NCBI GenBank assembly: GCA_963790045.1
Contig: CAWBMS010000011.1
Span: forward strand, 434,001-498,000
Origin: DATKMP01 sp963790045
GTDB lineage: Bacteria > Bacteroidota > Ignavibacteria > UBA10030
Direction: 5' to 3'
Length of the DNA: 64,000 nucleotides
The notes under the pieces were generated by a model. It saw only the letters and a list, made by a program, of their open reading frames with translations, made no database searches and was not told where the DNA came from. The translations under genes and the position numbers were made by a program. Positions 28,874-37,162 of this stretch are shown here, in pieces (the first letter of the stretch is position 1; each line of letters starts with the position of its first letter).

Positions 28874-29707
28874 ATGAATTTACATGAAATCACAAAGATG
28901 TATGATTTCGCTGGAAAAACCGTTGCCATTACCGGCGGCGGCGGCGTGTTATGCAGTGAAATGGCAAAATGTCTTGCCGGATGCAATGCAAACGTTGTTG
29001 TTCTTGATCGTGATATGTCGCTCGGTGAGAAAGTGGTGACTGCGCTTGCTGGCACCAAGGGAAAGCACAAAGCGATTTTTATCGATGTGCTCGACAAAGG
29101 AAAAGTGCAAGAAGCTGCAGATAAAGTGTTTGCAGAGTACGGGCGGGTTGATATTCTTATCAACGGTGCCGGTGGAAACAATCCGAAAGCAACGACTAAT
29201 GCGCAGCAATCATTCTTTGATATTCCTTCGGAAGCAATTCAGTTCGTATCCAATTTAAATCTTATTGGAACAATTCTACCGAGTCAAATTTTCGGTAAAC
29301 ACATGGTGGAAAACAAAGAAGGTATTATTCTGAACATCTCTTCGATGAACGCGTTTCGCCCATTGACACGCATTCCTGCATACTCCGCAGCAAAAGCGGC
29401 AATTAGTAATTTCACGCAATGGCTGGCGGTGCATATTGCACAGGAATATACACCGAACATTCGCGTCAATGCCATTGCTCCAGGATTTTTTCTGACGGAA
29501 CAAAATCGTTTTTTGATGACGGAAAAAGAAACCGGCGCCTTAACAGAGCGCGGCAAAAAAATATTAGCACACACACCGATGAATCGATTCGGCGAACCAA
29601 CCGACTTGCTTGGTGCGATGTTGTGGCTTTTATCGCCTGCATCGAACTTTGTCACGGGTATTGTGCTTCCTATTGACGGCGGCTTTTCTGCCTATTCCGG
29701 CGTATGA
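28874..29707 (+). CDS. SDR oxidoreductase, fructuronate reductase (mannonate dehydrogenase)-like
   Basis: NAD(P)-dependent short-chain dehydrogenase of 277 residues: cofactor loop TGGGGVLCSEMA, NGAGGNNP, and the catalytic Ser (ISSMNAF) with YSAAKAAISN. The GGGGVL nucleotide loop and overall sequence resemble Bacillus-type UxuB/YjmF, which reduces fructuronate to mannonate. Position right after uxaC supports this step. Its stop overlaps the pdxB start (ATGA), so translation is probably coupled. Confidence 0.8.
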   Translation: MNLHEITKMYDFAGKTVAITGGGGVLCSEMAKCLAGCNANVVVLDRDMSLGEKVVTALAGTKGKHKAIFIDVLDKGKVQEAADKVFAEYGRVDILINGAGGNNPKATTNAQQSFFDIPSEAIQFVSNLNLIGTILPSQIFGKHMVENKEGIILNISSMNAFRPLTRIPAYSAAKAAISNFTQWLAVHIAQEYTPNIRVNAIAPGFFLTEQNRFLMTEKETGALTERGKKILAHTPMNRFGEPTDLLGAMLWLLSPASNFVTGIVLPIDGGFSAYSGV

Positions 29708-30865
29708 GTCAACTCAATATTGTTGTCAATAAAAACACGCCGTCCGTCGTCGAAGTGTTTTCGCACCTTGGGAAAGTGACAGCATTGGAAACCGTCGATG
29801 TTACGCGGGATGCTGTTTGCGATGCGGACATTTTAGTCGTACGTTCCGAAACCAAAGTCAATCAGGATTTGCTGGAAGGCAGTTCTGTGCGCTTTGTCGG
29901 AACCGTGACGATTGGAACAGATCACGTTGATGAATGGTATCTTGCTTCCAAGGGCATCACGTTTGTCAGCGCACCCGGCAGCAATTCCAATTCTGTTGCC
30001 GAATATATGTCGGCAGCATTGCTCACGTGGTCACGCCGTACAGGTGAATCATTGCACGGAAAGATTATGGGTATTGTCGGCGTTGGTAATGTCGGCAGTA
30101 AAGTGTTGCGTGTGGTAAAGGCGCTCGGTATGAAGGCGATCTTAAATGATCCGCCGTTGGCGCGGAAAACCGGCGAACTAAAATATCGTCCGATAGAAGA
30201 AGTGATGAAGGCGGATTTTATTACGGTGCATGTTCCGCTGACAAAATCCGGCGAAGATGCGACGTATCATTTATTCGATGAAGCACGCATTCAGAAAATG
30301 AAACCCAGCTCGGTGTTGATCAATGCATCACGCGGTGCCGTGGTGGATGGAATAGCATTAAGCGATGCACTTGCGTCCAAGCATCTTTCTGCCGCAGTGT
30401 TGGATGTATGGGAAGGCGAGCCGAAGATCAATACAAAATTGCTTTCGCAAGTAATGCTTGCTACACCGCACATCGCGGGTTACTCGTTGGACGGAAAATT
30501 GAATGCATGCCGAATGGTCTATGAAGCAGCGTGCAAGTTTACCAATATCTTGCCCGAATGGAAAATCAATACCGCTATCCATCCTCCCGAATCTGCTCGC
30601 ATCCTCATTCCTCAAAATCTTACAACGGAAAATGAAATTGTATCATTTGTCGTTCATGAAAGCGTACGACATAGAATACGATGATATGACATTGCGGAAA
30701 CTATTGGAGATGGACGAAACCCAGCACGGAAAATATTTCATGAAACTGCGTGCCGAATATCGTGTTCGCCGCGAATTCTTCAATCGCGTTGTAGTTCTTT
30801 CAGCACAGCAAACTGAAAGCAGCAAGATGCTGCGAAGTTTAGGATTTTTAATTGATATAATCTAA
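29704..30865 (+). CDS. pdxB: 4-phosphoerythronate dehydrogenase PdxB (frameshifted)
   Basis: D-2-hydroxyacid dehydrogenase of pyridoxal phosphate synthesis. Residue landmarks match PdxB closely: VNKNTPSVVEVFSHLGKV, RSETKVNQDLLEG, GTDHVDEWYL, the NAD loop GIVGVGNVGSKV, NASRGAVVDG and TPHIAGYSLDGK. The C-terminal PdxB dimerisation domain (YDIEYDDMTLRKLLE...RVRREFFNRVVV) is in another frame; removing the G at 30664 (AGCGTACGAC) joins VVHES-YDIEYDD; span 3n+1, 386 residues. Finding a vitamin B6 gene translationally coupled inside a sugar-acid operon is odd; a hydroxyacid of the uronate route as substrate is possible but unproven. Confidence 0.88.
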
Positions 30866-30930
30866 AAGCAATGACGGTTCTTCATTGATGAGCTGAGGTT
30901 GTTTTTTATTGAATATGAAAGGAATATCAA

Positions 30931-32013
30931 ATGAGTAACAGTTTGAATATCAAAAAAGATGGCGCACTCGATCTTGTTTCATTGGGAGCGCTTGTGCACC
31001 GACTTGATCCCGGTATCATTCCGTTTCGCAAGGCAACGCAATGCCAGATTCATGTCAGCGGCGGAGAATTCAATGTGGCGGCGAACCTTTCCGATTGTTT
31101 CGGAATGAAAACCGGCATCGTATCTGCCATGGTCGATTATCCGATCGGCGATATGATTCAAGAGCGCGTTCGTGCCATGGGTGTGAAACCATTTTATAAA
31201 CAGTTCAAACACAACGGCGTGAATGGCCCGAACATGGCAACTGTGTACAGCGATCAAGGGCATGGTGTTCGCCCGCCGGTGGTGTTCTACAATCGCAGCA
31301 ATGAAGCTGGGTCGATGCTGAAGCCGGGCGATTTTAATTGGGATGAAATATTCGCAGGCGGTGTCCGCTGGTTCCACAGCGGAGGAATTTTTGCAGCGCT
31401 TTCCGAAACCACGGGACAGGTGATCATCGAAGGCATGGAAGCGGCAAAGAAAGCCGGAGCCGTTACAAGTTTCGATCTCAACTATCGCGCGAAACTCTGG
31501 AATCTCTGGGGCGGCGAAAAGAAAGCTGCCGAAGTGATCGCAAAGATTGTCGAGAATGTCGATGTGCTGATCGGCAATGAAGAAGATTTACAAAAGGGCT
31601 TGGGCATTCAAGGACAGGATGTGGAATCTAAATCTAAACTTGATCCGACATCATTCTTTAAAATGATCGAGCTTGCGGTAAAGAAATTTCCGAACGTCAA
31701 AGCAGTGGCAACAACACTGCGTGAAGTGCATTCGACCAATCGTCATAGCTGGGCCGCGGTTGCTTGGGTGAATGGCAAAACGTTTGTTTCACCGACGGCT
31801 GAATTGGATGTCTTTGATCGTGTTGGCGGCGGCGATGGCTATGCAGCAGGATTTATTTACGGATTGCTTTCTGGATTGGATTCGCAGGAAGCGGTAAATC
31901 TTGGCTGGGCGCATGGCGCAATGTTGACGACAACGCCGGGTGATACAACGATGGTTACTCTCGATCAAGTCAAAGCGTTTGCAAAAGGCGGATCTGCGCG
32001 TATTCAACGGTAA
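30931..32013 (+). CDS. kdgK: PfkB-family sugar kinase, probable 2-keto-3-deoxygluconate kinase
   Basis: Predicted to phosphorylate KDG to KDPG, the substrate of the aldolase at the head of the operon. The 360-residue protein has the PfkB features: SGGEFNVAANLS near residue 45 and the catalytic DRVGGGDGYAAGFIYGLL near residue 292, with the Asp as base. Assignment to KDG rests on family and context, since PfkB kinases vary in substrate. Intact frame, good AAAGGA ribosome site. Confidence 0.82.
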   Translation: MSNSLNIKKDGALDLVSLGALVHRLDPGIIPFRKATQCQIHVSGGEFNVAANLSDCFGMKTGIVSAMVDYPIGDMIQERVRAMGVKPFYKQFKHNGVNGPNMATVYSDQGHGVRPPVVFYNRSNEAGSMLKPGDFNWDEIFAGGVRWFHSGGIFAALSETTGQVIIEGMEAAKKAGAVTSFDLNYRAKLWNLWGGEKKAAEVIAKIVENVDVLIGNEEDLQKGLGIQGQDVESKSKLDPTSFFKMIELAVKKFPNVKAVATTLREVHSTNRHSWAAVAWVNGKTFVSPTAELDVFDRVGGGDGYAAGFIYGLLSGLDSQEAVNLGWAHGAMLTTTPGDTTMVTLDQVKAFAKGGSARIQR

Positions 32014-32111
32014 TCCATTTTTCATCACGAATGATTTCAGGAGGCCCTATTGTTGAACGAACGATGGCGTTTCCGTGTTTAAGTTATAAGAATTATTAAA
32101 GGAGTGAACTC

Positions 32112-33384
32112 ATGTTGCTCTATAGCCGTGGCTCCGAAACCGATGTGCTGCAAGAACGGGACTTGCGGAATGGCATTGAAGAAGCATTTAAAGAATTAGG
32201 CGCAAAGAAAAAAGTTCTTGCCGTGCCTCCGGATTTTACGCGCTTTCATTCTCATGCCGGAATTCTCACGCGTTTAACGTGGGAGTATTACAAAGAAAAA
32301 TTAACGGACATTCTTCCGGCACTCGGCACACATGCGCCGATGACGGATGAACAATTGCAAACGATGTTCGGCAATGTACCGAAGAATTTATTCCGCGTCC
32401 ATGATTGGCGGAACGACGTCGTGACGCTCGGCGAAGTGCCGTCGGAATTTATCCGCGAACAATCGGAAGGGAAATTAGATTATAGCTGGAAGGTGCAAGT
32501 TAATAAACTGATTGCGCAAGGTGGATATGATTTGATTTTATCCATCGGTCAGGTGGTGCCGCATGAAGTCATCGGTATGGCGAATTATAACAAAAATATT
32601 TTTGTGGGAACCGGCGGACCCGAAGGTATCAACAAAAGTCATTTCCTCGGTGCGGTGTACGGCATGGAACGCATTATGGGGCGCGCCGATAATCCGGTGC
32701 GGCGATTGTATAACTATGGCTCCGAACATTTTGCAAAACATCTGCCCATCATCTATGTGCAAACTGTCGTATCGCGCGGCGAAGACGGCAACTTGAAGGT
32801 TCGCGGTTTGTATATCGGAGACAACATCGAATGCTTTCAACGTGCTGCGGAACTTTCGCTCAAGGTAAATTTTGAAATGCTCGAGGTGCCGCTCAAAAAA
32901 GTTATCGTCTATCTCGATCCGTCGGAATTCAAAAGTACGTGGCTTGGCAACAAAGCCGTGTATCGTACGCGTATGGCAATTGCAGACAGACGGCGAATTG
33001 ATCATCCTTGCACCGGCATTACAGGAGTTCGGAGAAGATAAACAGATCGATGCGCTTATCCGCAAGTATGGATATGTCGGCACACCGAAAGTCTTGCAGC
33101 TTGTTGAACAAAACGATGATCTAAAAAATAATCTCAGTGCAGCGGCGCATCTCATTCACGGTTCGTCCGAAGGCAGATTCACGATCACTTATTGTCCGGG
33201 ACATTTGACGAAGCAAGAAGTGGAAAGCGTTCACTTCAAGTATGCCGATCTCGACCACATGATCAAATGCTACGATCCCGCAAAACTCAAAGACGGTTAC
33301 AATGTTATGCCGGACGGAGAAAAAATCTTTTACATTTCCAATCCCGCGCTGGGGTTGTGGGCGCATAAAGAACGGTTTCGGTGA
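32112..33384 (+). CDS. LarA-family nickel-pincer racemase/epimerase (frameshifted)
   Basis: Homologue of nickel-dependent lactate racemase. The corrected protein (about 423 residues) has PPDFTR (Asp 41, Arg 44), GTH (His 74), and His 151, Lys 161 and His 177 in PHEVIG, YNKNIFVG and INKSHFLG. The 10- and 16-residue spacings are those of the LarA His-Lys-His set that binds the pyridinium-thioamide nickel cofactor. A +1 shift at about 32985-32990 (GCAGACAGACGG) separates the last third (ELIILAPALQEFGED...). Last gene of the hexuronate operon. Family members include gluconate 2-epimerases, which would interconvert mannonate and gluconate. LarB/C/E cofactor genes are not in the window. Confidence 0.82.
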
Positions 33385-33424
33385 GTCTATGAGTTATTGA
33401 GTCGATGAGTAGTCGAGTAGCTGA
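33382..33424 (+). repeat. AGTC..TGAGT low-complexity repeat, copy 1
   Basis: Starting inside the stop codon of the LarA-like gene, units such as GAGTCTATGAGT, GAGTCGATGAGT and GTCGAGTAGCTGAG follow in tandem. The same unit family recurs at 39296-39325, 39755-39785 and 59428-59485, so this is an interspersed, not only local, repeat. Confidence 0.7.
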
Positions 33425-33460
33425 GACAAAGGGGTGAATTTATATTCTGATTGGTCAGGC

Positions 33461-33605
33461 ATGTCTGTCTAAGTCGTTTGTATGCCCGTCAAATGGACAT
33501 GCAAGCTGTTCTAAGTGACTTGATACACTTCTCGATCATCCGCGTACCGTTCTAAATGACCTGCGTACCCGTCTAAATGGCTTACATGGCTTTCTGAATC
33601 ATCGA
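33461..33605 (+). repeat. Degenerate 21-base tandem repeat, about seven units
   Basis: The element (G/T)TC(T/A)AA(A/G)TG recurs at 33467, 33488, 33509, 33529, 33550, 33571 and 33592, that is every 21 bases with one 20-base step. The best two units read CGCGTACCGTTCTAAATGAC and TGCGTACCCGTCTAAATGGC. There are no unique spacers, so it is not a CRISPR. In one frame the units would give a heptad such as RTVLNDL, RTRLNGL. Confidence 0.65.
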
Positions 33606-33815
33606 TGAAGATGGAAAAATGGCTAAAACAGGCAAAAAATTGGTCTGTTCGGGCAAATGTTGGGTTGGCTCAGGGAAGTGTGTCGAGAGTAGGGTCGGTT
33701 TGTGTATCGATAAACATCATTATCGTATGCAGAAGTCAATTTCAACCACCAATTGGATCTACCCGTGCCGGTGCCAACATCAATGTTTGTTTATAGAATT
33801 TCTACTTATTTAAGC

Positions 33816-33843
33816 TTGACATAGAGAAGATATTTACTAAATT
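33816..33843 (+). promoter_or_regulatory. Possible promoter upstream of the T9SS protein gene
   Basis: TTGACA (33816-33821) and TAAATT (33838-33843) are spaced by 16 bases. The -35 is perfect, the -10 is weak. It lies about 290 bases before the ATG at 34129 and upstream of the inverted repeat at 33959. Confidence 0.3.
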
Positions 33844-33958
33844 ACTGCTGTCAGCGTTTCCCAGCGGGCTGGCGATTAGATTCTTTCCGATATAAAAAAC
33901 CTCTTAAGGCCGTGAGGTGATAGAATGTTAAAAATTATTGCTCATACAAAAGTATGGC

Positions 33959-34008
33959 AGATGTCTGACACCTTCCTGAGATTAGACCAGGTCAGGTGTC
34001 TGACATCT
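33959..34008. repeat. Inverted repeat, left flank of the T9SS gene
   Basis: AGATGTCTGACACCT (33959-) faces AGGTGTCTGACATCT (ending 34008), giving a near-perfect hairpin. The 22 bases at 33959-33980 recur exactly, in opposite orientation, at 36640-36661, so the pair brackets the secreted protein gene 34129-36404. Confidence 0.75.
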
Positions 34009-34128
34009 CTTTGTATTTGTTACTAAATCATTAATTCGTCATGCGCACCTTGTTTTCTGCATAGAATATTTTGAAATTGATTTTGTCTAAGGGCTTCTAA
34101 CTAAAAAACATTTCGAGGAGGAATATTT

Positions 34129-36404
34129 ATGAAACGTTCTTTAACTATTTTGGTATTGCTTTGTGCTGTTGTGTTGATGACAACAGCGGCGTGGGGACAG
34201 TTGGTACTGGAGAACAGATGGAACTAGTGGAATATGGACTGGTACAAATTGGTCGGCTTCACCTTCCGCGACAGGTGGCACCGCATATACAGCTAATACA
34301 GATGCAATCTTTAGTGCAAATTCTACGGTCACTTTTGCAACGGTATCAATTGGTAATGTAACAGTTAATGATGGTGTAACGGTTACAATAAGTAATGCTG
34401 GGACTTTAAGTATGGCTGGTACTGTACGAACTTTTAATATTGGTAATAGTTCCTCGCTTACGTGGACTAGTCAATCAGTAACATCGAATAGTGCTGCAGG
34501 TATAACCAAAAGTGGTTCGGGAACTTTGAATCTCGGCGCTTTGACTTTTTCCACAAATATGAACGGCGGTTTCACCTTAAATAACGGAACAGTTATAGTC
34601 TCAGGTAGTAAAGCCCTGGGCAATGGAACACTCACAATAAATGGCGGAACAATTCAATCGTCAAGTGGCCTTACTTATATTGTAACTTCAATCACAATTG
34701 GTGGTGATTTCACATTCACTGGTACTGGAGCTGATATATATACACCTGCAGTTTCACTTGGGGTTGCGACAAGAACAATTACTAATAACATTACATCAGG
34801 AAGTCGTCAATTTTCAGGTATTATCTCTGGAAATAGTGGAGTAGGTTTAACAATAAGTGGAACGGGAACTACACCGATTATTTTAAGCGGGGCTAATATC
34901 TATACAGGGTTAACTACTGTTTCTGGAAGCACATTACAATTAAATAGAACAGGTGGAACTACTATTCCTATTACTAATGATATTAATATCAATGGAGGAA
35001 TTTTAAAAGTCAGCACTAATCAAACAATAAATAATTTTAGCATGACATCTGGTACTGTTACTGTTGATGCAAATACTACATTAACAATTACTGGAACTTA
35101 TAATGTTACAGGTGGAATAATTAACAACTCAGGAACTATTAAATTAAACGGTGGTGCTACATCTTTCCCCGGATCAGGTGTAACAATTAATAATGGTACT
35201 TCAAACACTATAACAAATCTTGAAATAGCAACTAGTAGTGATGTAATAGCTACTTTGGCTTTTACTGTTGGGGGCACACTTACACTTACTAGTGGTAAAC
35301 TTACGCTTGGTGCAAATAATCTTACTATTGGTAGTACCTATTAGCGGTGCAAGTGCAACAAGTTATATTGTTACCAACAGCACAGGCGCCTTGCTGCAAA
35401 GTGTGGCTGCATCTTCGAGTAAAACCTTTCCTGTTGGTACTGCTTCTGCGTATGCACCAGTAACAGTCGCCAATCAAGATGGCACAAATGCAGATGGATA
35501 CAGTGCTCTCGTTGCTTCTGCTACCGCAGGTAGTAATAGCGGTGCCGATCGTGTTCAACTTCAATGGACAGTTGGTCGATCAGGTGCAACGGTTTATGCA
35601 GCGACATTCCAATGGCCGGGTACTGCAGAGGGAACAAACTTTGCAGCGAATCGAGCCACATACGATCAATTATATGATATTAGCAACCCGACAACGAATC
35701 TTTACAGTTCATCGAACTTGACCGGTGATCCATATACAGTAACAAGTGTTAATACGTTAAACACAAACACAAGCTACGCTATTGGTAATGGCGCATCAGC
35801 TCTTCCCGTCGAACTCACTTCTTTCACCGCAACCGGCACACACAACGGCGCAATGTTAGTATGGAAGACGGCAACAGAGAAGAACAACTACGGTTTCAAC
35901 ATTGAGCGGCGAGTAGTAAATAGTCAAACATCCCCTCCTTACCAAGGAGGGGATGTAAGGGGTGGTTGGAGCAAGGTCGGGTTTGTTGCAGGTCATGGCA
36001 CAAGCAACAGTGCAAATTCCTACAGCTATGCCGATGCCAATGTTTCAGCAGGCACGTACGCATATCGCATTGCACAGATCGATAACGATGGAACGGTGAA
36101 GACATACAATGAATCTGAAGTCACGGTTGGTGCGGCGGCGAAAATTTTATCGTTGTGCAATTATCCCAATCCGTTTAACCCGACGACGACGGTTGAGTTC
36201 ACCGTTCCGACCGACGGCATGACGACGGTAAAAATTTACAACATTCTGGGACAGGAAGTTGTTACGGCATTTCGCGGTGATGTGAAAGCCGGACAATATC
36301 AGCACGCAACATTCGATGGCTCAAAGCTTTCCTCGGGCGTCTATTTCTATTCGATTGAAAACAACGGCCAGCGCATGGTCAAGAAAATGTTGATGATGAA
36401 ATGA
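34129..36404 (+). CDS. Secreted autotransporter-repeat protein with T9SS sorting domain (two frameshifts)
   Basis: Surface or secreted protein of unknown function, about 757 residues when corrected. It starts after a GAGGAGG site with a signal peptide (RSLTILVLLCAVVLMTTAAWGQ). Residues about 30-430 are Gly/Asn/Thr-rich beta-helix repeats of the PATR type (GSGTLNLG, NGGFTLNNGTVIVSGSKALGNGTLTINGGT). The end is a Por/T9SS domain: FNIERRVV...WSKVGFVAGHGTSN, CNYPNPFNPTTTVEFTVP and a basic tail MVKKMLMMK. Breaks: +1 at 34203 (TTGGTACTGG; removing a G gives GQLYWRTDGTSG) and +1 at 35334-35338 (AGTACCTATT). Span 3n+2 agrees with two insertions. No T9SS machinery genes are in the window. Confidence 0.78.
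35929..35955. repeat. Palindromic repeat inserted in frame in the T9SS protein
   Basis: CATCCCCTCCTT and AAGGAGGGGATG form a perfect 12-bp hairpin with a three-base loop inside the coding sequence. It encodes TSPPYQGGDVRGG, proline- and glycine-rich residues unlike the flanking beta-sandwich, between IERRVV and WSKVGFVAG. It looks like an interspersed palindromic element that landed in frame. Confidence 0.7.
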
Positions 36405-36500
36405 TGAAATCATTTCGTCGAAATCCCGTTGGGATTGATGATGAAATAACGAAGTTATTTTCATCGAAGTCCCGTACAGCGAGATTGATGATGAAATAGC
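36384..36500 (+). repeat. GATGATGAAAT repeats after the T9SS gene
   Basis: GATGATGAAAT recurs four times around the stop codon and beyond, with spacers TTCGTCGAAATCCCGTTGGGATT and TTTCATCGAAGTCCC...GAGATT that are diverged copies of each other, giving units of about 35-50 bases. The stop codon of the gene lies in the first unit. Confidence 0.6.
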
Positions 36501-37162
36501 AATTAGTTGTTGGGGCGGATGGTGTCCGCCGAAAAGTAGGGACACAATACATTGTGTCCAATAAGGGCAGTGAGAGAAATCTTGCTGCCTTTTTTTGTAA
36601 GATGCTTTGGGAGGTGTGAGACACCGCACTTGGTACAAACTCAGGAAGGTGTCAGACATCTGCTTTGTCAGGGCTATCTATAGACAACTGAATCAGAAAA
36701 GACAACTCCTGCGGAATTCTTTTGTAGAATCTACACCAATATTTTTGGTTTTTGCGAGTATCTAAATGGCATGACTCGATAAAACAATTCATTCGTAGTA
36801 TTCCTGTCTCTTCCTATCATACATTCAAATTATTCTCGTGTGGCATCAAAATTGAATCTCTTGTATCTATAGCGAAGAGATAGAATACTATCATATATTC
36901 GTTTAAATAAGTAAATTGTTCTCTGTAGATAGATGAAGCAAGATGGAATTGTCTTGTTGCGCAGGCCAAGTGCCGAAGTAGTGGGGATAGCTCCCAGCCA
37001 TCCGACAGTATAATTCCTCCAGATTATTTTTATTTCAATCGCTGCAGAGTGATCAGGTGAAATGTTGCATCGTTGCTTAATATGCCGATGCAAAAATATC
37101 TCGCTGTTGTTTGTAGTGATTGAATACTGAGGTGCACACCAAGCGCCGAGAAGAGAGGAACT
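36405..37162. other. 758-base intergenic region with hairpins
   Basis: No convincing gene. Contents: the GATGATGAAAT repeats, a hairpin GGCGGA/TCCGCC at 36514-36530, GGACACAAT/ATTGTGTCC at about 36540-36559, a weak GGCAG/CTGCC hairpin followed by seven T at about 36567-36597 that may terminate the upstream gene, GGTGTGAGACACC at about 36612, the right-hand inverted repeat, and a possible structured RNA at 36942-37002. Confidence 0.55.
36640..36661 (-). repeat. Inverted repeat, right flank of the T9SS gene
   Basis: These 22 bases (core GGTGTCAGACATCT) are the exact reverse complement of 33959-33980. The two copies lie 2.7 kb apart around one gene with no transposase between them. Confidence 0.75.

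Larger units (their letters stand above)
33385..34128. other. 744-base intergenic region rich in repeats
   Basis: No convincing gene. It holds the AGTC/TGAGT repeat, a degenerate 21-base tandem array, a weak cysteine-rich ORF (33619-33813), a possible promoter (TTGACA 33816-33821, TAAATT 33838-33843), and an inverted repeat of the TGTCTGACACC type at 33959-34008 ahead of the secreted protein gene. Confidence 0.6.

Noticed and set aside
33461..33605. CRISPR array
   Set aside because: Units are 21 bases, degenerate and directly tandem with no unique spacers; no cas genes nearby.
36505..36560. Fluoride riboswitch-like segment GGCGGATGGTGTCCGCC
   Set aside because: The first hairpin resembles the consensus but the downstream pseudoknot part (GCTGATGACTCCTAC-like) is missing and no fluoride gene follows; it looks like one of the local palindromic repeats.
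33959..36661. Composite transposon or insertion sequence
   Set aside because: The inverted repeats bracket only a secreted protein gene; no transposase or target duplication was seen.
36942..37002. Cyclic-di-GMP or cobalamin riboswitch
   Set aside because: None of the invariant core sequences of these classes is present; only generic pairing is seen.
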